Part shown: in pieces, positions 24,348 to 36,000 of the stretch
Numbering within the stretch: position 1 is the stretch's first letter
Layout of the letters: each line of letters begins with the position of its first letter
NCBI GenBank assembly: GCA_035236585.1
Contig: CP141139.1
Span: forward strand, 23,390,990-23,454,989
Length of the DNA stretch: 64,000 nucleotides
Source of the DNA: Warburgia ugandensis
Taxonomy: Eukaryota > Streptophyta > Magnoliopsida > Canellales > Canellaceae
Direction: 5' to 3'
Notes under the pieces: model-generated
What the model was told of the DNA's origin: nothing
Databases searched by the model: none
The model's input: the letters and a program-made list of their open reading frames with translations, nothing else
Made by a program: the position numbers and the translations under genes

Positions 24348-26159
24348 GGGGAGAAGGATGTAACACTCCTAATATTCATTCTATTTTAGGTAAATTGATC
24401 GAATTAAACTGAGAAATGTAGAATTGAAATTTCAATATTTTGATATTGGAAGGATAATTAATGAAATATATCAAATCGACTTTTGAAAATTTGATACTTG
24501 TAATCTACATAGAAAAACAATTTCGACAACACTAAGTATGGTGAAATTGGAGTTTGGACGAAAAATTTATAATTATTTTAATTGAAGCATTTAATTTTAT
24601 ATTAAATAAAGGGCAAAAGAGTATGATGCACAATTTTGACGACTATAAAATTTCGTCATAAATGCAAGTCAAAGTCATCACACATTAAAATGTAATGATG
24701 ATTGCATTTATGGCTGGTAATGATGAAATGATAATAAATTAATAAAAATTAAATTTTTAATAAATAAAGTAAAGACAGGTCCATTTTTATAATGGCAAAC
24801 CACTCTCTTTTAATAAATAATAACAGATAAAAAAATAGTCTATTACCTGACATAGGGGCAAAGGGAGAGGAAGAAGAAAGAGAAGGAGAAGGATGAAAGG
24901 AAAGGAAGAAGGAGAGAGGAAGAAGGAGAAGGAAGAAAGGATGGAAGAGGCAGAGGAAGAAGGAAAAGAGAGGAAGGAGAAGAGAAGGAGAGAGAAGCTT
25001 TGGTGAAGATGCACTCAGTGCGTGACAACTCAAATTAATGATTTGAACCTTTCATCTTCTTGAGAGAGGTGAGATGACCAAAAATATAGCAAGAGAATTA
25101 ACAATGGATGGGTGAAGGTGGATGATGAAAAGAAGACTGATCTTGAATATCCATATTGTTCATTGTGTTCTCCATCACGAGAGGAGTAAAACCCTCAAGA
25201 ATAGTTGAATTTACGACAATATTTGATGGGAGAAAATCAACAGAGAAAAGGACACCTATAGTTGCCATCATAGTTGCATGATCCGCAATGTGTTAAAGAC
25301 GCACAAGCTGAACTACTTAGAGATGTGTGCAACTAGTGTCAATGCATGCATACATGCACAATGAAGAAATTGGATGCAAGTGGTTCCTGGTGATAATGAC
25401 ACATGTGACATCTCCTAATCTATACGATTACCCATTTACCAATTTGTTTATCCACCTACATTACTCGTTAATCTAGAGATTCAATTCCTATGATCTTAAG
25501 CATTAAAAAAGTATATTAAACCTTCATTTACAAATCCAATAACCAATACAAACCCGATTCCAAATGCAAGATATCCGTTGGAGTTGTCTTGATGTTGTGA
25601 ACCATATTTTTGGGAAAAATTGAATATCTAAGCACATCTTGGACATTGATCTAATGAAGGAGGCTTGGTACAACCTCAATTGACCAGATTAGAGGCAATC
25701 AAACCCCCTTAAATGCTGCATTATACTTGGATTTGAGCTATCATAGGTAAGATTGCCACTAAACTCATTTAAATTGATTAAATTTTATTTTACTTATATT
25801 ATGTCTTGTAAATTAAAGAAAATTTAAAAATAAGCATGATTATGATGGATTAAACTTTAGGAAGTACAATTAAGTAGAATAAATTTAACTATTAGATTAT
25901 TACTACGACCTTAGATTAGAAAACTAGATGTTAGGATGACTTGGATCTATTATTCTGATTGATCAAAATTCAATATGATCTTCAAATCAATAGATTTGAC
26001 ATTGAAATATGGAATAGAATACCTGTAAGCGTGAGATCAATAGAGATTGAGAATAATTGGACAATCTGAACTGTTGATCTTTAATCAACTGCTATGATTT
26101 GAGGATATGACAAAAATAAAGAAATATACCTATTATCAGAGATTATAAGAATTATCTTT

Positions 26160-26732
26160 ATGAGTTATTTGACAGAATACTCAACTTGCTTTGCAGCGGT
26201 TATGCAATCAAAGAAAATTTCTTCTAGAAATAGAAAAAACAAGCACAGAGATTGGAATTGAATGTGAGAGGCTAGATCTTACTATCAAATGCAAAAAAGA
26301 GAAAGATTGTTCTTGTAGCTCCAAGAAGAACTATTATGGGAGAAAGTTTTCCAAAAATCCATAAGAGTATTACGGTCAAAATTAAAAAAAAGAAGAAGAA
26401 AATGGCAATATTAGGGAAAAAAGAAATTCAAAGGAAAGTCTACAAATAGGTGTTGTATTTGTGAAAAATTAGGACATTTTGCAAAACAATGTTCAAAGAA
26501 ATGGAAGAATGCCACACTTCTTCACCAAGTAGTAGCGTACGTAGATACAGACTTCTCAGATGTTGAATTTGTATTCTCTCTTGATGAGGAATACTCACTA
26601 GAAATACTATTAACTATTGGTAATACTAATAGTGAAAGTGATTCTGTGACAGGATATATGAACTCAACGGTGGTTGCATGTATGTGGACCAGCAGTGACT
26701 GGACATGTGGACCCCGTATAGTTAGAGAATGA
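26160..26732 (+). pseudogene. Endogenous caulimovirid-like coat-protein/zinc-knuckle remnant
   Basis: About 570 bases read, with at least one frameshift near 26,217 and stops before 26,415, as a basic Lys/Cys-rich segment with a CX2CX4HX4C knuckle (cysteines at 26,451, 26,460 and 26,490; His at 26,475). An acidic tail ending in a TGA at 26,730 follows. In plant pararetroviruses a basic region, one such knuckle and an acidic Ser/Asp/Glu-rich stretch lie in this order in the capsid protein. The order and spacing point there, but a Ty1 or Ty3 gag knuckle is an alternative. No RT, movement protein or virus-length open frame is present, so it is an inert fragment. Confidence 0.45.
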
Positions 26733-26847
26733 CCATTGATGATTATATATTATTATTTTATGAGAGTGATGTTATTTAATTCAAGTTGTTATTTAGAAGC
26801 TTTACTCAAGATTCTAGTTGTGGTTTGTATATGGCTTTGTGTTACTA

Positions 26848-27172
26848 GATCTATTTGTGATAGTTACATATATTCGAAATTCTGATTGTGATTTGAATAT
26901 GATATTACATTGTTGGATTTATTTATGAGATTCATGAATTGCTGTGAATTGATAATTTAAGTTTGAGATTTTCTTAAATTTGATCATGTTAAGTATGGCT
27001 TTGCATTATTGGATCTATTTATGATAGTTACATATATTCCAGATTCTAATTGTGATTTGAATATGATATTGTATTGTTGGATTTATTTATGAGATTCATG
27101 AATTGCTTTGAATTTGATATGTTAAGTTTAAGATTTTCTTAAATTTGATCATGTTAAGTATTGATACATAAT
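26848..27172 (+). repeat. Two-copy 164-bp tandem repeat
   Basis: Units at 26,848-27,011 and 27,012-27,172 start gatctattt(g/a)tgatagtt and differ at scattered bases. A weaker partial unit may precede them. The repeat sits within the LTR-like unit, upstream of its hairpin. Confidence 0.75.
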
Positions 27173-27271
27173 ATTTTGATGCATTGAAATGATTATTTAA
27201 ATTGTGAAAAGAAATGTTTTCTCTTTGGTTTTTTATATGTATCTTATTTTCCTACCAAGCATAGCTTGCTG

Positions 27272-27305
27272 AGATATTGTAAATATTTGAATGTTTACAA
27301 TATCT
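27272..27305. other. LTR hairpin (12-bp stem, 10-nt loop)
   Basis: agatattgtaaa (27,272-27,283) pairs perfectly with tttacaatatct (27,294-27,305). It occupies the same place as the LARD hairpin but has changed bases on both arms. Confidence 0.7.
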
Positions 27306-27738
27306 TGATCTAGACAGCTAGGAATAAAGGAGAATCAGGTGAGTAGCTGATTAGGATATATGTATATTGAGGGTATGTCTATGTTTGAGTTATTAGACAT
27401 TAATTCAATTTTTGACATTCGGATTGCATATGTACACTGATGCATTTAGACTTTAATTTGTAATAATACAAGGACTATGGCTTTTGACTAGATGGATCCT
27501 GAAGAAATAAATTTATTTTAAAATAGTTTATTTGAAAAGAAAAAATTAGTTTGATTTTCAAAATTTAGAATCACACTCAATTATAAATAGGTGATGAGTT
27601 GGATGTTGACACTTGGGGTTTTGAGATAGATTGCAAAGAAATATTTTCCACTATTTATTTTTTAAGTAGTTTTCAAACTTGGTGCCCCACATTTTAAAAA
27701 GAATTTTGAAAAGTGTTACAAAAATCTGGGTCATCACA

Positions 27739-28208
27739 TTCACATTATTCACAAATATTCATACACCAAAGGGTCCATGATTTATTATTATGCTTTAGTA
27801 AAAAAGGGAATTTTTGTAAATAAATTACAGAAAATTTGTTCATAGGTTCTCTTAGTGTTTTTAATTTAGTAGTCTGCTATCTTAATTGTATGAGCAACCA
27901 AAATTTTTCTTGTACATTTAAAAAAAGAAAAAAGAAAAAGAAAAGGAGAAAAAAATGAAACATCTCAATTTTCATGTAAAAATAGTGATACTGACAACCC
28001 TATGCTAATTTGCACCGCCCATATTAATTAATGTGGGGTGGGGTGGGGTTAAGGTGGGTTTTTCACAATCAACCCTATCATCACAGTAGGTTGCAAATCT
28101 TAGTGATCCATGTTGAGACTGGACTCAAAATAAATTATGGAATGGTGCTAGGGGTGGGTGAAAATCCACCTTGCCCCGCCTTTTATCATCCCTTAGGTAA
28201 ATACTATA
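27739..28208. other. Intergenic DNA
   Basis: AT-rich with an A/G-rich run (about 27,920-27,958). No gene or recognised element. Confidence 0.6.
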
Positions 28209-28495
28209 AGTGTGGTCTAGCTACCACGTTTTATGGCGCCAACCTTTGAATGATATGATTCGTTCTTCTCATTGCTCTTCGTTTAGATGTCTTATACATA
28301 AAAATTATATGATTTGGATGACTCTAGAGCTAGCATCTAAAAAGCATGTGAAATCTTGTGCTTAAAAAATAAAGTGTTTAAAAACTTTATAAAAAATGCA
28401 CACTTTTATACAGCTAGAATCATCTAAACCATATGCTTTTTGAATAGGATCAAATTCAGGTGGGCTCCATAAAATTTGGTTTCTAGACCGCACCT
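28209..28495. mobile_element. MITE, copy 1
   Basis: A 287 bp element with imperfect terminal inverted repeats of about 35 bp: left agtgtggtctagctacca...ttttatggcgcc, right the reverse complement of aggtgcggtctagaaacc...ttttatggagcc. No coding sequence. A related copy lies at 44,949-45,263. I could not identify a clear target duplication, so the superfamily is open. Confidence 0.6.
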
Positions 28496-28507
28496 CATAA
28501 TGGAGTC

Positions 28508-28865
28508 ATTGTCATTTTAGCTAGAAGCACCCTACATTTGCCATAAACAGTGCCCACCTTTAGATGATCTAACCTGTTCATCTCTTTGCCACAGCTTTGA
28601 GTGACTTTTACATAAGAAAACCACAGTGAATATATGATTCTAGGAGCATAAAGATCGTGTGTTTTAGGAGTTGAATTCAAAATGTTGTTTATACAAAGTA
28701 TCTAGCCTTATATTTCTTGTTATAAAAAGTAAAGTATTTTAGATGGAGGAACGATCCAATACACAGGATGTTTGGCCTACCAGTCATCCAACTCTAGGGT
28801 GATGAGATGAACAGGTGCAATTGAGGGCCTCTTTCAGGGCGAAAGTAGGGTGCTTCTGGTTAAGG
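28508..28865. mobile_element. Palindromic MITE-like element
   Basis: The left arm contains agaagcaccctacatttgcc and acctgttcatctctttgcc. The right arm carries their reverse complements in mirror order (gatgagatgaacaggt; ggcgaaagtagggtgcttct). The whole could fold into a long imperfect hairpin, as expected for a MITE. Confidence 0.5.
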
Positions 28866-29900
28866 TCTGTTTTGGATTTCATCTTGGCATTCCTCAATTA
28901 GTATGGGTTATCACTCACCTTATTTTCAAAGAAGTGGGGCTGCTTGAATCGATGCCCATTCTTTTAAAGAAATTGACCCGACTTGAGTATGTGATCTGGA
29001 TCAACGAACAAATGGGTCACTCTGTAAATCGCACGAGAGACTATAGTGTTCCTGATTTTATACCCATAATCATTCGATCCAATATTGTGGGTCCGACTAC
29101 TCGCTCTTAAACAGCATTTGTGCAAACTGACATCTTCATCGATCACGATCTATCTATTGTTATCAGAACGTGGGTCCTACCATATCACTGCCGAATTCAT
29201 GGATCATGATCTTTCCCGGTCCTACCACATGATCATATGATCTGTGCAATAGACAAAGATCTTGTTTATAACGGTCATTTAAATTTAATTTCGTATCCTA
29301 ATTGGAGCAGATAAAGGGTAGGAAAATATAACGAGAAAAACTACTCATCTCCCAAACAAATCAGAAGTCTACTTAAATAAGGTAACAAAAAGAGAAAACA
29401 AATAATATAACGTAAAATGAAACAATAACTTACTAAAATACGGAATATTCGGATCTTCAACATGTGGGCCCAGTTTTCAACGGGGTTGAACAATCATTTA
29501 AACGACCTGATTTCGTTGATGGTTGGGATCTTGAACTGGTGTGACAAAAATATGATCATTAATGTGAGAATATCTGGACAGATCCCAAGATGTTCGGCAT
29601 GAGGCCCAAGCGTTAAATGAGATCGAGTAATCCTAACCGCTGACTAACTCAATCAAACGACGTGATTTGGATCAAGGGCTGAGATGAAACTCAACAGATT
29701 AAAGAGATGTATGAACCATAATCGGAAAATTCTAAAAAAGAAGCAACAAGATAAGTTTCGTTGAGCAGAAAACTTAAAAATGCACGCTTCTTTCCTTTTT
29801 TCGCCGTAAAAACAAAAGAATTAATTCCACTTCGGTAACTCTTTTGGTTTTTTTTTCTTCTCCTTTTGTTATCCTGCAACACACACACACGCCCCCCCCC
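28866..29900. other. Intergenic DNA upstream of the MO25-like gene
   Basis: No gene. Contains repeat-like unique sequence and, nearer the gene, ordinary AT-rich promoter-side DNA. No convincing TATA box was seen. Confidence 0.5.
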
Positions 29901-30003
29901 CCTCTCTCTCTCTCTCTGGCCTGTTTCTGGAATCAAGTTCCTCTCCTTTTGAAACCCTAGGAGAGAGGAAAGCAACAACAAGAAACCCTAATCCTAACCC
30001 TAG
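29901..30003 (+). promoter_or_regulatory. Core-promoter/5'-leader elements of the MO25-like gene
   Basis: A pyrimidine patch (CT run, 29,901-29,918) is followed by a telo-box aaaccctaa at 29,983-29,991. Related aaccctag motifs occur at 29,952 and 29,996. In plants, telo-boxes and Y-patches near the start site are typical of broadly expressed, growth-linked genes. The start of transcription cannot be fixed from sequence alone. Confidence 0.45.
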
Positions 30004-30056
30004 GTTTGGGGAATTTGCTTTTGAGGCTCTCTTTCCGGAGAATTTTGCCGCGAAAG

Positions 30057-33000
30057 ATGAAGGGCCTCTTCAAATCAAAACCGAAAACTCCGGCGGAGGT
30101 CGTGAGGCAGACGCGGGAGTTACTTGTTTACGTAGATGTGAATAATTCGAACTCGAAAGAGACCAAAAGAGAAGAAAAGGTGAGATTTGATGAGATTTTT
30201 GTGTTCTTTTGCCTTTTATTCTTTTTTATGCTTTGTTGATTTTGGTTATGGGGATTTCATTTGGTTTTACTTGATTTTGGACCTCAGAGTGGAAACAATT
30301 GAGTTCCATTTTTTTTCCTTTGCTTTAGTTCTTGACGTTTCCGCGTTATTGTTGGAAATTAGTAAATTTAGGAATTTTAAACTTCAGTGTTTTCGTTTGT
30401 GTTGATTGATTAGAATGTTGGTACTAACGTATTAATTGCTAATAGAGGAAAGTGATTACAAATATACTTGTAATCGTAGTTACAAAGTTCATAGTCGGGA
30501 ATAAATTGGCACAGCAAATATTCAAAAAAATGGGGAAACTTTTGATGAAGTCGAGAAGAGAGCATGATTAGGATGTGAACTGAATTTAACTTATATTTCT
30601 AATTACATTTACTGATAATATTTAATAATTCAAGTTACTCATGAAATTTGTAATTAACTTGGTAAGTTTCTGTTGATAAAAAAATGTGAAGAACTTTCCG
30701 ATTATTTGGGCACAAGTCAGCAGCTCAAAGATTTGGGTGCATTTTTCAGAAACTTTCATTTAGTTGGAGACTTCTGTAATGGAAGTATGTGATGTCCTAT
30801 TTGGTAACTTTTGTTCTTTTCCTGGTAGAGTCCTTTCATTTAGTGTTTGTCTTTTGGAATAGCATTTTGCTGAGGGTTATTTGGAACTATGTTATCGCGT
30901 GACTTAGCTTATGATTTTCTTTCGTTCCACTTATTTCACTTACGACTGAATCTTTAATCATGGTAGGCAATTTGGCACTAATAATAAAAGGATTTTTGGA
31001 TACACTGAGAGATATCTATGACTGAAATACCTATTGCTGTTGAAGCAGTAGGGTAACAAGTTTGATCCTACTTGGTTAAAGGAACAAATAAGTTTTCCTC
31101 TTTTTCCAATGATTGGTTTGATTCAGTTCTTATAGTAGTTAATAAGGTTTAGCTGGATCTTATGTTGTTATTGACCGTTATGCGTCATAATGTTAATCTT
31201 GGAAAGTTCACTTGTAGTCATTGCTAAAAATGTGAATAAAAGGGGGCAGCCCCGTTGCATGAAGCTCCCGGCCTATGTGGGGTCTAAGGAAGGGGCGGAC
31301 CACAAGGGCCTAAAGTACACAGCCTTACCTTGCATTTTGCAAGAGGTTGTTTCCACGCCTTGAGCCCGTGACCTCAAGGTCACACGATGACGACAACTAA
31401 AAAAGTGAATCATCATCATCATCAAGACCTTATCCCAATTAGGGGTCGGCCACATGAATCTTATTCCTCCATTCCACTCTATTAAATACCATGGCTTCAT
31501 TTAGTCCCAAAGTTTTTAAATCTTTCCTCACTACTTCTATCCACGTTCTTTTGGGCCTTCCCCTTGCCCTTTTAGAACCTTCAACTTGTATTGCCTCACT
31601 CCTTCTAACTGGTGCCGTTGTTGGCCTCCTTTGAACATGTCCAAACCATCTAAGTCTAATCTCCCTCATCTTGTTACCTATTGGTGCTATCCCTAAATTT
31701 CTTCTAATATTTTCATTTCTAATTCTATCCTTTCTTGTCTTACCACTCATCCATCTCAACATCCTCATTTCTCGCAACACTCACCTATGAGTATGATGTT
31801 CCTTAACCGCCCAACACTCGATCCATAGAGCATGGCCGGCCTTATAGCCATCTTATAGAATTTTCCCTTTAGTTTGAGTGGCACCCGCCGATCACATAAA
31901 ACCCCGATGCACATCTCCATTTGTTCCAACCCGCTTGGATTCTCTCGGGTAACCTCCCTCTCAATCTCTCCACTCTCATGGATCAATGATCCTAAGTATC
32001 TAAGTGGTCTCTCATGGGGACCTCTTGGTTATCAATCTTGACCGGTGCTCCACTCCTACTCTCCTTGCTAAAATTACATTCCATATATTCTCGTCTTAGT
32101 TCGGCTAATTTTAAATCCTTTCGATTCTAATGCTTCTCTCCATAGCTCTAGCTTTATGTTGACACCCTCCCTTGTCTCATCAAGTAGGACTATATCGTCT
32201 GCAAATAGCATGCACCAGGGAATCTCCTCATGCGTATGTTTTGTTAACTCATCCATAACTAATGTGAAAAGGTATGGACTCAATGCCGATCCTTGGTGCA
32301 ATCCGACAAGGTGACAGAAAATCACCGGTCACGCCACTAGTGGTCTTAATATTTGTTCTGACTCCCTCATACATATCTTTAATTATGTCTATATACCCCG
32401 AGAAACCCCTTTAACACCTAACACCCTCCATATTAACTCTCTAGGGACTCTATCATAAGCCTTCTCTAAGTCAATAAAGACCATGTGTAGGTCTTTTCTC
32501 CTCTCCCTATATTTCTCTACTAATTGTCTTAGTAAGAAAATAGCTTCCATGGTAGACCTCCTGTGCATGAAACCAAACCGATTCTCCGATACACTTGTTT
32601 CATGTCGTAGGCTCTTCTCAATGACTCTTTCAAAAAGTTTCATGGTGTGGCTCATAAGTTTGATCCCTCGATAATTAGTGCGACTCTGAATGTCTCCTTT
32701 ATTCTTATAGATTGGTACAATAGAGCTTTTCCTCCACTCATTAGGCATTTTCTTTGATTTTATAATCTTGTTAAACAACTTGGTCAACCAAACTACCCCA
32801 ATATCTCCCATATGCTTCCAAACCTCTATTGGTATACCATCGGGCCCCATGGCCTTTCCCGATTTCATCTTTCTCAAGGCCTCTTTTACTTCAAGCATTC
32901 TAATCCTACGTTCATATCTATAATATCCAAGTGTTATTTAGATTTATAGTATTTTCAATCCCTATATTCTCGTGGCCATTGTCATTTAACAATTTTTGGA

Positions 33001-36000
33001 AGTATATTTCCCACCTTTGTTTGATCTCGGCGTCTTTGACTAATACCCTTTGATCATCGCTTCTAATGCACCTAACATGCTCTAAGTCCTTACTCTTCGT
33101 TTCTCTTACCTTTGCAAGTTTAAACACATCTTTCTCACCTTCTCTTGTTCCTAGTCTATTATACTGCTCATCATATGCTTTAAGTTTAGCCTCACTTACT
33201 ATTCTCTTAGCAACGTATTTTGCATTCTTATATTGTTCATAGTTTTCATTATTTCTAATCTTCCGCCATACTTTAAAAATGCATTCGTTTTTCTTTAATA
33301 GCTTTTTGCCTTTGTTTCATTCCACCACCATGTTTCCTTTGCTAATAGCCTTTTACCTTTAGATACTCCTAAGACATCTTTTGCCACTTTCTTAATGGAC
33401 TCACCATATTAGTCCACATGGTATTTACTGCTTCATAATACCAATTTCCTTCTACCATCAACTTATTTTTGAATGAGGTTATTTTCTCTCCTTTTAAGTT
33501 CCACCACTTAGTTTTTGGATGCGTATTAAGTTCGGTTCTTTTACTCCATCTTTTGATATGAATATCCATAACCATTAACCTATGTTGTGAGGTTAAACTC
33601 TCATAGGGTATCACCTTACAATCCTTACATATAGATCGTTCATTATTCCTAAGTAGAAAAAAGTCTATTTGGCTTTTATGAAGTCCACTTTTAAAGGTTA
33701 TTAAGTGTTCATCCCTCTTCTTAAAGAGTGTATTTGCAATGGATAGGTTATATGACAAAGCAAAATCGAGGATATTCTCCCCCATCTCGTTTCGTTCACC
33801 TATACCATACCCTCCGTGTATTCTATCATATCCTTCCTTATCTTTTCCTACATGGCCATTTAAGTCTGCTCCTATAAATATTCCCTCAGCATTGGGAATT
33901 TCTTGTATGACTCCCTCCATATCTTCCCAAAACTGTCTCTTAATTATATCTTGTAGCCCTACTTGTGGTGCATATGCACTTATAATATTTATAATCTGCT
34001 CTCCTAGAATCATTTTTATTATTATAATTCTATCACTGATTCTTTTAACGTCCACAACTTTATCCTTTAATTCCTTATCCACTATTATTCCTACGCCATT
34101 TCTATTATTTTCCTTTCCTACGTACCATAATTTATACCCATCTATTTCTCTAGCTTTAGCCCCTTTCCACTTGGTTTCTTGGATACAAGCGATGTTGACT
34201 CTCCTACGTTTTATCGTGTCTACTAACTCCAAACTCTTACCTGTCAATGTCCCTATATTCCATGTAGCGATGCGAATCTTATGATTTGGAGATTCCCTAT
34301 TTACTATCGCCTTTCTCGACCTCCATGGTATGAACCCATGTCCACTTTTCACTGCACCTGGGTTCTGATGCAGCGCGTCGCTTCCGAGGGGACGCTCTAG
34401 CAGCCCTTGCCCATTTTTCACTACACCCGGGATCCGATGTAGCGCGTCGCTTCTGGGAGAACGCCCTAGCAACCCTTGCCTATTTTTCACTGCATCCGGG
34501 ATCCGATGCAGCTCGTCGCTTATGGGGAACGCCCTAGCTTGAGCGAATTTCAGATTTCGATTCATGTCATGTTGGGGTGGCCATATTTTAAGAAGCTGAA
34601 GATGATTTTCATTTCTCCCTCACAAACTAATATACAAATGCATATTTATTTGTAAGAAAGAAATAATAGAATCATCTTCAACTTCCCCCTTGTCGGCTGG
34701 CTACCTGATACAAGGGTTGCCATCTTTTAAGAAGCTGGAGATGATTCTCATTTCTTCCTCACAAACTAATATACAAATGCATATTCATTTGTAAGAAAGA
34801 AATAATAGAATCATCTTCAACTTCCCCCTTGCCGGCTGGCACCTGACGCAAGACCCTCCTCCTTTTTATCCGGGCTTGGGACCGGCATTGGCGGAGTTAA
34901 CTAAAAAAGTGAATATGGACTAAAAAAGATAATAAAAATGAAACCATTATAGTTAAGAAGTTTTAAGTGGAGTTTGTGAGGTTTTTGGTAAGTGACATGA
35001 TGTTCATATATGAAGTTTATTAATTATGTGATGGAACATGACATTCAAGGATTTTTCCTTTTATGCCATGGGTTTCAGATGGTCTCCAAATTTTTCGGCA
35101 TGAAAAACACATTAATTTTTCCATTACATTTGAAAACTACACTTTGGAGTGCAGCTTCTAGTGGTTGACACATTTTATCTTCATATCATTTGAAATTTAG
35201 ATGTGTGACCTTGAGGTCATTGTTTCGAGGCTTGGAAACAGCATCTTGCAAAAAATGCAAGGTATGACTGCGTACTATAGACCCTTGTGGTCCGCCCCTT
35301 CCCTGAACCCTGCATAAGCGGGGGCTTTGTGCATTGGGCTGCCCTTTTTATCATTTGAAATTTAGTTGACATGATGTATTGCTACAATTGTGGCATCTTT
35401 TGTTGGAATTGTTTCTAAACCTTGCTCCATTGTCCATTTTTCCTTATTAAGTATGCAAATGAAGAGAAACTTTTTCTTTATTGCTTGCCGTACCCTGTTT
35501 GCATTAATCCGCAATGTTTTTCTCTTGTTCTACTAGTATTATCTCTTACATATTTAGACATTGAACCGGCATATGCAAATTATGAACCGGCAAAAGCTTC
35601 CATTATAGTGATTATCCTTGTTAGATTTGTTCCATCATGAGAGATGATATTTGGAATTTGTTTATGAGAAATTTTGGTTTCTTATTTAGTTGTCACTCAT
35701 TCTATAAGATGGGACTAGTTGGTATTACCTCATTTATTTATTTGAGGAATGGGTTTGGTTCTTGTGTTGTTATTTTTATATTTGGACCATATCCAGGTCC
35801 AATAATTAACCTTTTCTGTGTGGTTCTCCATCACCTGATTAGTGTTTTTTACACTCTTCATCAGTGACATAAGTTTTGTGAATGGACATGTGTTATGTGT
35901 TCTGACTGTTTTTCACTCATCATGACAGATGGCAGAGTTGGGCAAACTCATCAGAGAATTGAAGTGCATTCTTTATGGCAACAGTGAATCAGAGCCAGTC

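Larger units (their letters stand above)
24359..27738 (+). repeat. Long LTR-like unit of a LARD-related family
   Basis: Starts tgtaacactcc and ends gggtcatcaca, close to the termini of the LARD (tgtaataaccc, gggtcgtcaca) and the solo LTR (tgtaatgccc, gggtcgtcaca). Near the 3' end it has the ctaccaagc-agcttgctgag motif and a perfect hairpin (27,272-27,305). The 5-bp flanks differ (aagga, ttcac), so it is not a clean solo LTR. It is interrupted or expanded by a viral-like fragment (about 26,160-26,732) and a purine-rich tract (24,855-25,000). Confidence 0.55.
31411..34898 (-). mobile_element. RTE-clade LINE, nearly full length, decayed
   Basis: A 3.49 kb non-LTR retrotransposon in antisense to the host gene, bounded by a perfect 16-bp duplication aactaaaaaagtgaat (31,395-31,410 and 34,899-34,914). 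Its 3' end is a short gat repeat (ttgatgatgatgatgatt on the minus strand) in place of poly(A), as usual for RTE elements. The order on the minus strand is 5' leader (34,898 to about 34,566), endonuclease, linker, reverse transcriptase and C-terminal region. Frameshifts in the RT and C-terminal parts make it inactive. It inserted right at the 5' boundary of the older SINE. Confidence 0.85.
30180..35928 (+). other. Intron 1 of the MO25-like gene (5.75 kb, transposon-loaded)
   Basis: Donor AAG|gtgaga and acceptor gacag|ATG. It holds a SINE (31,238-31,396, minus), an RTE LINE (31,411-34,898, minus) and a second SINE (35,201-35,348, plus). The remainder is ordinary AT-rich intron. Confidence 0.85.

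Noticed and set aside
15937-24352. Target-site duplication for the gypsy element
   Set aside because: The flanking bases do not match at the inferred ends, and the 3' LTR terminus may have lost a few bases.
24359-27738. Clean solo LTR
   Set aside because: Termini fit, but the 5-bp flanks (aagga and ttcac) do not match and foreign sequence lies inside.
33739-34284. 181-codon plus-strand frame
   Set aside because: Antisense shadow of the LINE endonuclease domain.
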